A stretch of DNA of 48,977 nt from JBHICC01 sp046759385 (lineage in GTDB: Bacteria > Pseudomonadota > Gammaproteobacteria > Acidiferrobacterales > SPGG2), in NCBI GenBank assembly GCA_046759385.1, contig JBHICC010000018.1:1-48977 (forward strand), read 5' to 3'. Position 1 is the first letter of the stretch, and each line of letters begins with the position of its first letter. A program made the position numbers and the translations under genes. Below, piece after piece: positions 1 to 9,523 of this stretch. A model generated the notes under the pieces. The model did not search any database and was not told the origin of the DNA. It saw nothing but the letters and a program-made list of their open reading frames with translations.

Positions 1-61
1 CCATGACAAAAACGGTCATACCAACAAACACGGCGTGAGATGTGCCCAGTAACGACTCCAT
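1..61 (-). CDS. Partial small membrane protein, N-terminus only (possibly DUF6867 type)
   Basis: An ATG at 61 on the minus strand opens a frame of 20 codons that runs off the left edge. It begins MESLLGTS and continues with a hydrophobic stretch, so it looks like the start of an inner-membrane protein. It begins 4 bases after the livF stop and so is probably the last gene of the liv operon. Small DUF6867 membrane proteins often follow livF in proteobacterial liv operons. That assignment rests on position and a short N-terminal resemblance only, and the rest of the gene is outside the window. Confidence 0.4.
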   Translation of the reverse strand, partial: MESLLGTSHAVFVGMTVFVM

Positions 62-64
62 CGC

Positions 65-778
65 TTAAGCGTGTCCGCCCTCGAGATAAGCGGCGCGGAT
101 CTCCTCGTTTGCCAATAACTCTTGTCCGCTTCCCGACATCACGATCTTGCCGTTGGCCATGACGTAGCCCCGATTGGCCAACCGCAGCGCGTGGTAGGCG
201 TTTTGTTCGACTAGAAACACCGTTATGCGCTGCTGCTCGTTGATCTCCCTGATCACGGAGAAAATTTGTTTAACTAACATCGGTGCGAGGCCGAGCGATG
301 GCTCGTCCAGTAGCAACAGGCGCGGCCGACCCATCAGCGCGCGTCCGATCGCCAACATTTGCTGCTCGCCGCCCGATAACGTGCCCCCGCGCTGGTCGCG
401 CCGTTCCTTGAGGATTGGATAGAGCGTAAACACCCGCTCAACGTCTTGTTCAAAGTGCACTGGGTCGCTGTTGCACGCGCCCATCTGCAGGTTTTCCAAT
501 ACGGTCATGAACGAAAAGATGCGCCGGCCCTCAGGCGCCTGCGCAATGCCTCGCTGCACGATCTCGTGGGTGCGCAAGCCACCGATGTCTTCGCCATCGA
601 ACACGATGCTTCCACTGGCCGCCTGCGGACTGCCGCAAATAGTCATGAGCAGGGTCGACTTACCGGCGCCATTAGCGCCGATCAGGGTAACGATCTCGCC
701 TTCGCGCACCTCCACGTCAACGCCTCGCAACGCCTCGATGCGGCCATAGAACGTGTGCACAGCGGAAACCTTCAGCAT
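65..778 (-). CDS. livF: Branched-chain amino acid ABC transporter ATP-binding protein LivF
   Basis: This is one of the two cytoplasmic ATPases that power the LivHMGF importer for leucine, isoleucine, valine and related amino acids. The 237-residue length is typical for LivF. It shows a Walker A motif (GANGAGKST, about residue 34), the ABC signature LSGGEQQ (about 134), Walker B LLLLDEPSLGLAP (about 154) and the H-loop in FLVEQNAY. The Glu-Gln-Asn after the H-loop region is characteristic of LivF rather than LivG. It starts 7 bases after the livG stop and is the last complete gene of the livHMGF series, so co-transcription is very likely. The amino acid range of this transporter cannot be read from the ATPase. 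Confidence 0.95.
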   Translation of the reverse strand: MLKVSAVHTFYGRIEALRGVDVEVREGEIVTLIGANGAGKSTLLMTICGSPQAASGSIVFDGEDIGGLRTHEIVQRGIAQAPEGRRIFSFMTVLENLQMGACNSDPVHFEQDVERVFTLYPILKERRDQRGGTLSGGEQQMLAIGRALMGRPRLLLLDEPSLGLAPMLVKQIFSVIREINEQQRITVFLVEQNAYHALRLANRGYVMANGKIVMSGSGQELLANEEIRAAYLEGGHA

Positions 779-785
779 CGCTACC

Positions 786-1652
786 TTAGCTCTTTCTCAG
801 ATCACCGGCGACGTCACGCGGTAGCTCCTTGTCTTCCTCTTCACCGAGGTAAGCCCGGATCACCGCCGGGTCATTGCGCACGAACTCGGGTGTGCCGTCC
901 GAGATCTTGCGTCCATAATCGAGCACCACGATGTGGTCGGAGATGCCCATCACCACGCTCATATCATGCTCGACGAGCAGTATCCCGACCTTATGTTCGT
1001 TACGGATGAACATCAGGAGCTCATTAAGTTGCGCCGATTCTCTCGGGTTGAGCCCCGCAGCTGGCTCATCCAGACACAACAGCACCGGCTTGATACACAT
1101 GGCGCGCGCTATTTCGAGTCGCCGCTGATCACCGTAGGGCAGATTACCGGCTTCCCAGTCTGCCCGGTCAATCAGGTCGATTCGATCCAACCAATAACGC
1201 GCCAACTCCACTGCCTGCGCTTCGGCATCCTTGTATCCCTTGAGCCCGAGCAGGCCGTACACCGTGTAGCCGGACGCATGCATGAGCGCATTGTGTTGCG
1301 CGACAACGAGGTTTTCCAGCACAGACATCGCTGGGAACAGGCGGATGTTCTGAAACGTGCGCGCCACATCGGCGTGCTGGGGAATATGAAACCCTTCCAT
1401 CTGTTCCAGTTGACAGTTGCCCTTGGCCGGATGGTGTAAAGTCAGCCGCCCGACGGTGGGCTTGTAGAAACCGGTCAAACAGTTAAACACCGTGGTCTTG
1501 CCGGCCCCATTCGGCCCAATGATAGCCGTGATCTGTTTGTTAGCTGCCTCGAATGAAACGTCGTCAATCGCGACCAGACCGCCGAATCGCATGGTAAGGT
1601 GTTCGACAGTAAGTAGCGGTAAACGGTTGCTCGTACTTGTTCTGGTGGTCAT
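786..1652 (-). CDS. livG: Branched-chain amino acid ABC transporter ATP-binding protein LivG
   Basis: This is the second ATPase of the branched-chain amino acid importer. At 288 residues it is slightly longer than E. coli LivG because of a short polar N-terminal leader and an acidic/basic C-terminal tail. Walker A is GPNGAGKTT (about residues 47-55). The signature is the LivG-type LPYGDQRRLEIARA, and Walker B is LLCLDEPAAGLNP, followed by the LVEHDMSVV switch region. The insertion between Walker A and the signature (about residues 75-150) is typical of LivG. It lies 12 bases downstream of livM and 7 upstream of livF on the same strand. Confidence 0.95.
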   Translation of the reverse strand: MTTRTSTSNRLPLLTVEHLTMRFGGLVAIDDVSFEAANKQITAIIGPNGAGKTTVFNCLTGFYKPTVGRLTLHHPAKGNCQLEQMEGFHIPQHADVARTFQNIRLFPAMSVLENLVVAQHNALMHASGYTVYGLLGLKGYKDAEAQAVELARYWLDRIDLIDRADWEAGNLPYGDQRRLEIARAMCIKPVLLCLDEPAAGLNPRESAQLNELLMFIRNEHKVGILLVEHDMSVVMGISDHIVVLDYGRKISDGTPEFVRNDPAVIRAYLGEEEDKELPRDVAGDLRKS

Positions 1653-1664
1653 ATCTTCCTCCGC

Positions 1665-3176
1665 TTACGGCCCCTGGCCGGGTAGCCGGATCGTCGGCTC
1701 GCGATGCGCCAGAAGCCCACGCGGCCGCCACACCATAATCATGACCATGGCGGCACCGAACGCCAACATGCGGTACTGATGCAACTCGCGGAAGAACTCG
1801 GGCAGGCCGATCAAGAGAATCGCCGCAAACACGACCCCGATTTGACTACCCATACCGCCCAACACGACGATCGCTAGGATGATCGCGGATTCGATAAAGG
1901 TAAAACTTTCCGGGCTAATAAACCCCTGTCGTGTGGCGAAGAACGAACCGCCGAAGCCGCCAAACATGGCGCCGATAGCGAACGCGGTGAGCTTAGTGTT
2001 GCGCGGATTGATTCCTAGGCTTCGACAAGCGGTCTCGTCTTCCCGCAGTGCCTCCCACGCGCGTCCTACGGGCAGCTTACGAATTCGCAGTGTGAACGCA
2101 TTCGTGATCAGCGCCAATAGGAGGATCACATAGAAAAGGAAGATGATGCGGTGAATAGGTGAATAGGTGAATCCGAAGAAATCGCCGAAGACGCTATGGA
2201 ATGACTCTGTGCCTTCTGGCGGATTACGCTTGAAAGGTAGACCGAAGAAGCTCGGCCGCGGAATACCCGAGATCCCATCCGGTCCGTTCGTGAACTTGTA
2301 CCAATTGAGCAGAATAATGCGAATCATCTCGCCGAAACCGAGGGTAACGATCGCAAGATAATCTCCTCGCAGCCGCAGCACGGGAAAACCTAATAGGATA
2401 CCGGCGAAAGCCGCCATGATCCCAGCAAACGGCAGGCAGATCCAAAAACCAAGATCGAAGTTCGTTGCGAGCAGCGCATAGCTGTAAGCACCGACTGCAT
2501 AGAAGGCGACGTAGCCCAGATCGAGGAGCCCTGCGAGACCGACGACGATATTCAATCCCCATCCCAGCATGATGTAGGTCACGACCAGGATGGCGATATC
2601 GAGCAAGCGGCGGTCGGCAATCGGCAGGAACGGTAGAATGACAGCAAACCCCAAGAGTAAGGGACCGAGAAACGTTGCCGCGCGCTGGACACGGACAGCC
2701 GTCTTGTCCATCGCTGCTTCCCGGTCCTCCGCGGTCTGTGTCCTGGCTTCGTGCCACAACACCCACGCGGCACGGCCGGCGAGAACAAAAGCGAAAACGA
2801 CGAGGATCCAATTAACGACGACGCTGCCAAAAGGCAGGAAACGTTCGAGTCTGGCGTCTGGAGCGAAAATCTGGTCGTAAAGCAAAAGAACGGCGAGGAG
2901 GACGGCGAACGGCAATGCCGTGATCACAACCGGAAACGGGCGACCCTCGCGCAACAGCATCAACGCGGTGCGCCCGAGGAAAGCGACCACTGTCGCCGTG
3001 AGCACACTGCCAAATCGCGTGATGATGGCGAGGCCGCCAGGAACGTCTTCGGTTTTAAAGCCGACCAGCCCTAACGACAGCGCAAACACGACGCCGGCAA
3101 CAATCCCCGCCTCTTTCAGCACATGAGCAACGTCTAGTGGCTTGGCGATTTTGACCGCGTCTGACGCAACTGCCAT
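1665..3176 (-). CDS. livM: Branched-chain amino acid ABC transporter permease LivM
   Basis: This is an inner-membrane permease subunit that pairs with LivH. It has 503 residues. The first 150 or so hold several hydrophobic segments (for example ALMLLREG preceded by a long apolar run, and VVVNWILVVFAFVLAG) that shorter LivM proteins lack. The conserved LivM core follows: YIMLGWGLNIVVGLAGLLDLGY (about 200-220), GFPVLRLRGDYLAIVTLGF (about 265), and the EAA-like cytoplasmic loop GRAWEALREDETACRSLGIN (about 375) that contacts the ATPases. It ends with a typical hydrophobic block and a RPRGLL tail. The gene starts 4 bases after livH. A long N-terminal extension is common in alphaproteobacterial and some gammaproteobacterial LivM proteins. 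Confidence 0.94.
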   Translation of the reverse strand: MAVASDAVKIAKPLDVAHVLKEAGIVAGVVFALSLGLVGFKTEDVPGGLAIITRFGSVLTATVVAFLGRTALMLLREGRPFPVVITALPFAVLLAVLLLYDQIFAPDARLERFLPFGSVVVNWILVVFAFVLAGRAAWVLWHEARTQTAEDREAAMDKTAVRVQRAATFLGPLLLGFAVILPFLPIADRRLLDIAILVVTYIMLGWGLNIVVGLAGLLDLGYVAFYAVGAYSYALLATNFDLGFWICLPFAGIMAAFAGILLGFPVLRLRGDYLAIVTLGFGEMIRIILLNWYKFTNGPDGISGIPRPSFFGLPFKRNPPEGTESFHSVFGDFFGFTYSPIHRIIFLFYVILLLALITNAFTLRIRKLPVGRAWEALREDETACRSLGINPRNTKLTAFAIGAMFGGFGGSFFATRQGFISPESFTFIESAIILAIVVLGGMGSQIGVVFAAILLIGLPEFFRELHQYRMLAFGAAMVMIMVWRPRGLLAHREPTIRLPGQGP

Positions 3177-3180
3177 AGGC

Positions 3181-4095
3181 TCAAACCTTCTCGATATCGG
3201 GTTTGCCGAGCAGCCCCGTTGGCCGGAATATCAGCACCAGCACCAGGACTGTGTACGCGGCGACGTCTTTATATTCGACGGTGAAGTAGGCTGACCAAAA
3301 CGCCTCGATTAAACCGATAAGCAGCCCCCCCAGCATGGCGCCAGGCACCGAACCGATTCCTCCCAGGACCGCCGCCGTGAAGGCCTTAATGCCGGCGAGG
3401 AAGCCGATGAAGAAATCAATCACGCCATAATTTATGAGGAACATCAATCCAGCGACCGAAGCGAGCGATGCACCTATCACGAACGTCAGTGAGATAGTTT
3501 TATCGACATCGATACCCACCAGGGCCGCCATTCCCAGATCCTGTTGACAGGCACGTTGCGCGCGACCCAGCGCCGTGCGATTGATGATGACCGTGAATAC
3601 CACCATCAGACTGACCGTCAGCATAATGATCAAGATCTGCAAGTAGCTGAGATTAACGACGAACTCACCGCCAGTGAGAAGCTTAAAGCCGCCGCTGATG
3701 ACCGGTTGTAAGGGTTTTACGCGCGCACCCTGCAGCAGTTGCACGTAGTTCTGCAGAAAGATCGACATCCCGATCGCCGTAATCAACGCGGCGAGTCTCG
3801 GCGAACGACGCAGCGGTCGATAGGCGACGCGTTCCAGCGCCCAGCCGTAAACGGACGTCAACAACATGGTCGTAACGAGAACGAGGAGCAGTGCTAACGG
3901 CACCCAGCCCATGCCAATCAGCCCCAGAGTCAAAAAGGTAATGATCGAAATGAAAGCGCCGATCATGAAGATTTCGCCATGGGCGAAATTGATCATGCCG
4001 ATAATGCCGTAGACCATGGTGTAACCGATGGCGATGAGCCCGTAAATCATACCGAGCGTCAGGCCGTTGATGAGCTGTTGTAGAAAGTATCCCAT
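3181..4095 (-). CDS. livH: Branched-chain amino acid ABC transporter permease LivH
   Basis: First gene of the livHMGF operon and the second membrane subunit of the importer. The 304-residue length is usual. It opens with the family N-terminus (LINGLTLGMIYGLIAIGYTMVYG), followed by GMINFAHGEIFMIGAF. A central cytoplasmic loop carries GRAQRACQQDLGMAALVGID, the ATPase contact region. It ends with the LLGGIGSVPGAMLGG block and the RPTGLLGKP tail seen across LivH proteins. No periplasmic binding protein gene (livJ/livK) lies beside it. The 323 bases upstream are non-coding and should hold the operon promoter, so the binding protein must be encoded elsewhere. Confidence 0.95.
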   Translation of the reverse strand: MGYFLQQLINGLTLGMIYGLIAIGYTMVYGIIGMINFAHGEIFMIGAFISIITFLTLGLIGMGWVPLALLLVLVTTMLLTSVYGWALERVAYRPLRRSPRLAALITAIGMSIFLQNYVQLLQGARVKPLQPVISGGFKLLTGGEFVVNLSYLQILIIMLTVSLMVVFTVIINRTALGRAQRACQQDLGMAALVGIDVDKTISLTFVIGASLASVAGLMFLINYGVIDFFIGFLAGIKAFTAAVLGGIGSVPGAMLGGLLIGLIEAFWSAYFTVEYKDVAAYTVLVLVLIFRPTGLLGKPDIEKV

Positions 4096-4418
4096 GGGCC
4101 CTCGCTTTCCAGCGGGTTACAGAGTATTCCCTCGGGCACCACCGACAGACGCAGACGGGGCGCCTGCTAGGTGTAAGGTCGGCCAGAGACGGGGTCGCGA
4201 TCCTCCGGATTCGCCTTATTTAGTCATTGTTGTTGGCAGGACTGTAGCTTACACAGTTTCTAGCGCGAGCAGAACCGCCGCTTGGGGATCTGACCCCCTG
4301 AATTGCCAACTGATGAGGTGAATCTGTTCGCGGGACGTGGAGCGAGCCGGTATCGGCGCGGGCACACGCTGACGCCGACGGGTAGATAGCGCGGGTGTCG
4401 CTGATTTTGCGCCGGGGT
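4096..4418. other. Non-coding stretch between livH and gdhB
   Basis: No convincing gene is present. This should contain the livHMGF promoter (minus strand) and the 3' end of the gdhB transcript, but I see no consensus -35/-10 pair I would trust. A short palindrome GGGGATCTGACCCC at 4284-4297 (4-bp GC arms) is the only distinct element. It resembles motifs often found near REP-like or transposon-derived sequences, but only one copy is visible here. Confidence 0.5.
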
Positions 4419-7400
4419 TTAGGCCGCCGAGGCCGAGGTTTCGGTTACCGGTTTCTCAACGCGCAGCAAGTTGTGGACATCGCTCACCGCCACTGAGAGC
4501 ATGGCGAAGTCAACCGTGTCACTGGCCTTCAGATCCGACATCAGCTCCACAAAATGGCCCACGGTCGCCTCGTTTTCGGCAATCCAGGTCTCGACCAATG
4601 CCTTCGTACGCAAGGTGCTCGCACTATCTTGCAGTACGGCGGCTGTCAAATTGCGCTGTTGGATGTGTAGATCGTTGCGCAGTGCCGACTTCGCCAATGT
4701 ATGCCAGTGATTGCGGACTTTCAAATCAGCAATTTGTTCCCGAAGCCATTGCAGCTCGAGCCGCGCCCCCAGCGCAAAGTAAAGACTCGCCACGAAAGGC
4801 ACATCACGTTTGGCTACTTTGGCTACCTCTACAATATCGAGCGCCGAGGAGAGCGGGAACAGCCCTGCCACCTGTGCTGCCAGTGACTGCGGAACGCCTT
4901 CGGAAACGAAGTGCTTTAACCGTTGCCTCAAGGTCAGGCGATTGGCAGCAGCGAGTGGTTTGGGCAAGCTTCCAGCCAGCTCGTGCACACCGTTTTGGAA
5001 AAAGGCGACTGTGGAGGCAACGTCAAGTGGGGGACGCCGATTACGCAGTAGCCACAACGTCGCTCGTTCGATTAGTCCACCCGTTTCAATGAACATCTTC
5101 AGCTGCGTCTGAGCGGAGATTTTGTTGTCTAACGATTCGATCTGTGCCCACAGATCCTGGACGTGGAAAATCTCGTGCGCTGCTGTGTAAGCTCGGGCAA
5201 TATCGGGAGAGTTAGTTCCGGTTTCATCTCGCATGCGGAAGGCAAATGTTGGCCCAACCCGATTGACCATGCTGTTCGTGATGTGAGTGGCGATAATCTC
5301 TCTGCGCAGGCGATGGCTGTTCATCTCCTTGTGAAAGCGCTCGCCGAGACGTCTGGGAAAATGCCGCGGTAGCTCGTTGGAGAGATAAGGATCCTCCGGG
5401 ACATCGGACCCGAGCAGCTCTTCATACACTGTCATCTTGCTGTAGGCCAATAGTACTGCGATCTCTGGGCTGCTGAGACCCTCTTGAGCGGCGAGCCGAT
5501 CGGCAATCGCCTTATGGATCGGCAGATATTCACCCTCGCGGTCGAGTTTGCCCCGGCGCTCCAGCCGGCGAATGAAACGTGCCTGTTCCTGCAACAGTGC
5601 CGGTGCCTGCAATGCGGTCATGCTGATCGACTGTGATTGCCCGTAGTTGTCTCCGAGCACGAGGTCAGCGACCTCGTCGGTCATATCGGCGAGGAGCCTG
5701 TCGCGTTGTTTGCGCGTCATGTCGCCATTGGCAACGATTGCATTGAGCAGAATCTTGATGTTGACCTCATGGTCGGACGTGTCGACGCCACCGGAGTTAT
5801 CGATAGAGTCAGTGTAGATTTTTCCACCCTTGCGCGCATACTCGATGCGTCCTAGTTGCGTCAGCCCTAGGTTGCCACCTTCCCCTACGACACGACAACT
5901 GAGGTCACGGCCGTTCACGCGCACCGCATCGTTAGCACGGTCGCGCGCGTCCATCTGCGTTTCGGTTTCGGCCTTCACGTAGGTACCGATACCGCCATTC
6001 CAAAGAAGATCCACGGGTGCCTTGAGCAATGCGTTGATTAACTCGTTGGGTGTCATCCGGTCTACCTTGACACCTAGCAGCTGCTGCACTTCGCTAGATA
6101 GCGGTATCGACTTGGCGGACCGCTCAAAAACGCCACCACCCGTTGAAATCAGTTCTTGATTGTAATCAAGCCAGGCTGAGCTCGTTTTCTTGAACAATCT
6201 TTCGCGCTCGCGGTAAGAGACCTCCGGATCTGGGTCGGGGTCGAGAAAGATATGCAGGTGATTGAAGGCGCCGACCAGCTTGATGTGTCGCGAAAGCAGC
6301 ATGCCATTACCAAATACATCGCCGGACATATCGCCGATACCGACAACCGTGAAGTCCTCTGTCTGAGTGTCGAGGCCGAGCTCGCGAAAATGGCGCTTCA
6401 CGGACTCCCATGCCCCGCGCGCTGTGATACCCATCTTCTTGTGGTCGTAACCCACGGAACCGCCAGACGCGAATGCATCGCCCAACCAAAACGCGTACTC
6501 GCTTGCAGTGCCATTAGCGATGTCGGAGAAGGTTGCCGTGCCTTTGTCTGCCGCGACCACGAGATACGGGTCATCGTCGTCGTAACATACAACATCCGTA
6601 GGTGCGACGATCTTGTTTCCGCGCAGATTGTCCGTGATATCGAGCATGCCCCGAATGAATGTGCTGTAGCAATCAATAACCTCTTGCTGAAGTGCCTCAC
6701 GGTTTCCGCCCACCGGGGGCCGTTTGATGACGAAGCCGCCCTTCGATCCGACCGGCACGATGACCGCATTCTTGACCATCTGCGCTTTCATCAGACCGAG
6801 CACCTCGGTGCGAAAGTCCTCACGTCGATCCGACCACCGCAAGCCGCCACGCGCCACTTTGCCACCCCGCAAATGCACTGCCTCGGTTCGGGCAGAGAAC
6901 ACGAAGATCTCGAACATCGGCCGAGGTGAGGGCATGCGCTCGATTTGCGCAGGATCGAACTTGAACGACATGTAAGGCTTGACTGCCCCGTCGGCTGTCT
7001 TCTGAAAGTAGTTCGTGCGAAGGGTAGCTTGGATCACGTTGAGAAAGCTGCGCAGGATTCGGTCTTCGTCTAGGCTGGTCACAGCGTCGATCTGTTCCTC
7101 AATCTGCTCCACGAGCCGTTGAGCACGGTGATCGCCATCCTTAACGGGTCGCGGATTGAGGCGCGCATGGAAGAGGTCGACCAGCAGCCGCGCAATGCGA
7201 GGGTTTTGCGCAAGCGCGTCTACCACGTAGGCCTGAGAAAAGGGAATGCGGATCTGCAGCATGTACTTGCTGTAGGCGCGTAGCATCACCGTGTCACGCC
7301 AGTTAAGGCCGGCCCCGAGCACCAAGCGATTGAAGCCATCATTTTCGATCTCACCACGCCAAATACGCGCAAATGCGTCCTGAAACGTTTGGCTGACCTG

Positions 7401-9284
7401 CTCCGCATCGATACCCAGCCCACCTGCATGCACCATGTTGAACTCGTGAATCCAGTTCGGGTCGCTGTCCTTCGGTCGTATGTTGTACGGGCGCTCAGCG
7501 ACGACCTTGAGTCCCATGTTCTCAATAAGCGGCAGGGCGTCAGACGGTGAGATCGGTTTGCCGCTGGAGAACAACTTCATCCGCACACCACCTTCAGTTT
7601 CCACCAACGGCCGGTAAAACCAGATACCGAGCTCTTCAGTGCCACGGATCGCCTCCATACGCTCAATGTCAATCGCCGCTGTCCGTGCCGCGAAATCTTC
7701 ACGGTAGGCAACGGGGAAGGCATCCGCGTAACTGTTAAATAGCGTGTTACCTCGCTCCTCACCGCAGCGTTCGGTGAGGGCGTCGCGCAGGTTGTCTTGC
7801 CAGGAACGCGCCGCCTCGATCAGACGCCTCTCGATGTCCTTGACGTCGTAGTCAACTCGGCTATTGGGGTCCGTGTAGACCATCAAGTGCACTCTAGCTA
7901 GTACAGATTCCGAGAGAAGCGTGCTGTGTTCGACGCCCTTGCCGTTGAATACGTCCATCAGAATGCGTTCCATGCGCAGGCGCAGCTCGCGCGTATAGCG
8001 TTCGCGCGGAACATAGATCTGGCAAGAATAAAAGCGCCCATATGCGTCACGGCGCACAAACAGCCGGATGCGCTGGCGTCCTTGCAGTTCGACGATGCCC
8101 ATTGCAATGTTAAACAGATCGTCGTCCCCAATCTGGAAGAGCGCGTCGCGTGGGTAGGTTTCAATAACGTTCTGAAGCGCTTTGCCGGCGTGGCTGCTGG
8201 GCGGCAAGCCTGAGCGCTCGACGATACGTTTTGCTTTTTCGCGAAGCAGTGGAATGTCGCGCGTGGCGCGGTTATAAGCTGCTGAGGTAAACAAGCCCAG
8301 GATGCAGCGCTCACCGTTCACGTTGCCACTCTTGTCAAAGCGCTTGATGCCGATGAAGTCCATATAGGCTGGCCGGTGGATCGTGGCGCGCGCATTGGCT
8401 TTGGTGACAACGAGGAGTTGCTCCGGCTTTGTGTATTCTTGTGTCCCCGTTGGTAACACGGAGACGTGCGACATCTCTGTGCCCTCGTCCGTTTTGCGGA
8501 GGATTCCCAGCTGGCTGTCGGGCATCAACGCCAATGTCTGTTGGCCATTCGTTTGCGCCAAGTCGTATTCGCAGTAACCCAGGAACGTGAAGTGGTCGGC
8601 CTCGATCCAACGGCAGAATGCCTGCGCCTCGGCGATCTCGTCGCCTCCCAGCCTCGGTGGCTTCTCGTCGAGTTCACACACGATGGCAAGCACGCGCTCA
8701 CGCATTGTTGGCCAATCCGCACATGCCTTGCGTACGTCGTCAATTACCTGCTCAATGTCCGCTGTCACGGCTTCGAGCACCTCGGGTTCGGTTTGCCTAT
8801 CGACCTGAAACTGCATAAAGGACTCACCCATCGCGTCATCCGATATCCCTAGGGGCAAGACCTCGAGCAGCTTGCCCTTGCTGTTGCGGCGAACCTTCAC
8901 GAGAGGGTGAATCGTCAAGTGGATTGTCAGACCATAGCGGTTTAGCGCCATCGAGACCGAATCGACGAGGAACGGCATGTCGTCAGTCACAATCTCGACG
9001 ATTGTATGGTTAGATTGCCAGCCGTGTTTCTCGAACTGAGGATTGTAGACGTGGACCTTGGCCATGCCTGGTAACCGCTGGCGCGCTAGATGCCAGTGGG
9101 CCAATGCGGCCCCGCGGAGATCGAGAATATTCTGTTTGACTAGGTCTTCGGGCGAAACCAGCAGATAATAGTGGCGCAAAAAGGTTTCGACTTGTTTCAC
9201 CTCGCCTTTCGGCAGCTTGGTGACTGATTCGGCTACCAGGCGATCGATGATCTCGGCGTTTCTGTTCTGTGACTGGATGGACAC
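4419..9284 (-). CDS. gdhB: NAD-dependent glutamate dehydrogenase, large 180-kDa class
   Basis: It deaminates L-glutamate to 2-oxoglutarate and ammonia with NAD+, feeding glutamate carbon into the TCA cycle. The protein is about 1621 residues, the usual size for the bacterial 180-kDa class. The long N-terminal half holds ACT-like regulatory segments. The catalytic domain contains RGGLRWSDRREDF (about residue 811), VPVGSKGGFV with the active-site lysine (about 850), and GDMSGDVFGNGM (about 985) of the nucleotide-binding region. I chose the GTG at 9284 because AGAAGAA lies 3 bases upstream and the family begins there. The frame stays open to 9446, but that extra N-terminus looks unlike the family. 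Sitting between Liv and Aap transporters, it fits a glutamate-catabolising role. Confidence 0.96.
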   Translation of the reverse strand: MSIQSQNRNAEIIDRLVAESVTKLPKGEVKQVETFLRHYYLLVSPEDLVKQNILDLRGAALAHWHLARQRLPGMAKVHVYNPQFEKHGWQSNHTIVEIVTDDMPFLVDSVSMALNRYGLTIHLTIHPLVKVRRNSKGKLLEVLPLGISDDAMGESFMQFQVDRQTEPEVLEAVTADIEQVIDDVRKACADWPTMRERVLAIVCELDEKPPRLGGDEIAEAQAFCRWIEADHFTFLGYCEYDLAQTNGQQTLALMPDSQLGILRKTDEGTEMSHVSVLPTGTQEYTKPEQLLVVTKANARATIHRPAYMDFIGIKRFDKSGNVNGERCILGLFTSAAYNRATRDIPLLREKAKRIVERSGLPPSSHAGKALQNVIETYPRDALFQIGDDDLFNIAMGIVELQGRQRIRLFVRRDAYGRFYSCQIYVPRERYTRELRLRMERILMDVFNGKGVEHSTLLSESVLARVHLMVYTDPNSRVDYDVKDIERRLIEAARSWQDNLRDALTERCGEERGNTLFNSYADAFPVAYREDFAARTAAIDIERMEAIRGTEELGIWFYRPLVETEGGVRMKLFSSGKPISPSDALPLIENMGLKVVAERPYNIRPKDSDPNWIHEFNMVHAGGLGIDAEQVSQTFQDAFARIWRGEIENDGFNRLVLGAGLNWRDTVMLRAYSKYMLQIRIPFSQAYVVDALAQNPRIARLLVDLFHARLNPRPVKDGDHRAQRLVEQIEEQIDAVTSLDEDRILRSFLNVIQATLRTNYFQKTADGAVKPYMSFKFDPAQIERMPSPRPMFEIFVFSARTEAVHLRGGKVARGGLRWSDRREDFRTEVLGLMKAQMVKNAVIVPVGSKGGFVIKRPPVGGNREALQQEVIDCYSTFIRGMLDITDNLRGNKIVAPTDVVCYDDDDPYLVVAADKGTATFSDIANGTASEYAFWLGDAFASGGSVGYDHKKMGITARGAWESVKRHFRELGLDTQTEDFTVVGIGDMSGDVFGNGMLLSRHIKLVGAFNHLHIFLDPDPDPEVSYRERERLFKKTSSAWLDYNQELISTGGGVFERSAKSIPLSSEVQQLLGVKVDRMTPNELINALLKAPVDLLWNGGIGTYVKAETETQMDARDRANDAVRVNGRDLSCRVVGEGGNLGLTQLGRIEYARKGGKIYTDSIDNSGGVDTSDHEVNIKILLNAIVANGDMTRKQRDRLLADMTDEVADLVLGDNYGQSQSISMTALQAPALLQEQARFIRRLERRGKLDREGEYLPIHKAIADRLAAQEGLSSPEIAVLLAYSKMTVYEELLGSDVPEDPYLSNELPRHFPRRLGERFHKEMNSHRLRREIIATHITNSMVNRVGPTFAFRMRDETGTNSPDIARAYTAAHEIFHVQDLWAQIESLDNKISAQTQLKMFIETGGLIERATLWLLRNRRPPLDVASTVAFFQNGVHELAGSLPKPLAAANRLTLRQRLKHFVSEGVPQSLAAQVAGLFPLSSALDIVEVAKVAKRDVPFVASLYFALGARLELQWLREQIADLKVRNHWHTLAKSALRNDLHIQQRNLTAAVLQDSASTLRTKALVETWIAENEATVGHFVELMSDLKASDTVDFAMLSVAVSDVHNLLRVEKPVTETSASAA

Positions 9285-9523
9285 GTTTCTTCTGAACCAG
9301 TACTGACGAGGTGGCACGTGCTCCCCTGGAAGACAATGTAATCGGAGCCCTAAAATTATTATGCGTGCTGGCGCAGAAAACTTCCAGGCGGCACAAATCA
9401 GGGCTACCAGGGCTAGACGCTGGCGCAACTGGGGGCTCAGGAACACTTGCCAACGGCTGCAAATCGTGAATGATGTCCTGATGCGTGGTCGTCGACGGCC
9501 GCCGGTTTGGCGTGGAGGGGCGT

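Noticed and set aside
446..1009. Long plus-strand frames opposite the liv genes
   Set aside because: They are antisense shadows of livF and livG with no ribosome sites or domain likeness.
2151..2174. Short tandem repeat (GTGAATAG-like, three near copies)
   Set aside because: It lies inside livM and encodes normal LivM residues; likely chance.
9285..9446. N-terminal extension of the glutamate dehydrogenase frame to 9446
   Set aside because: The extra 54 residues look unlike the family, and the GTG at 9284 has a ribosome site and gives the normal length.
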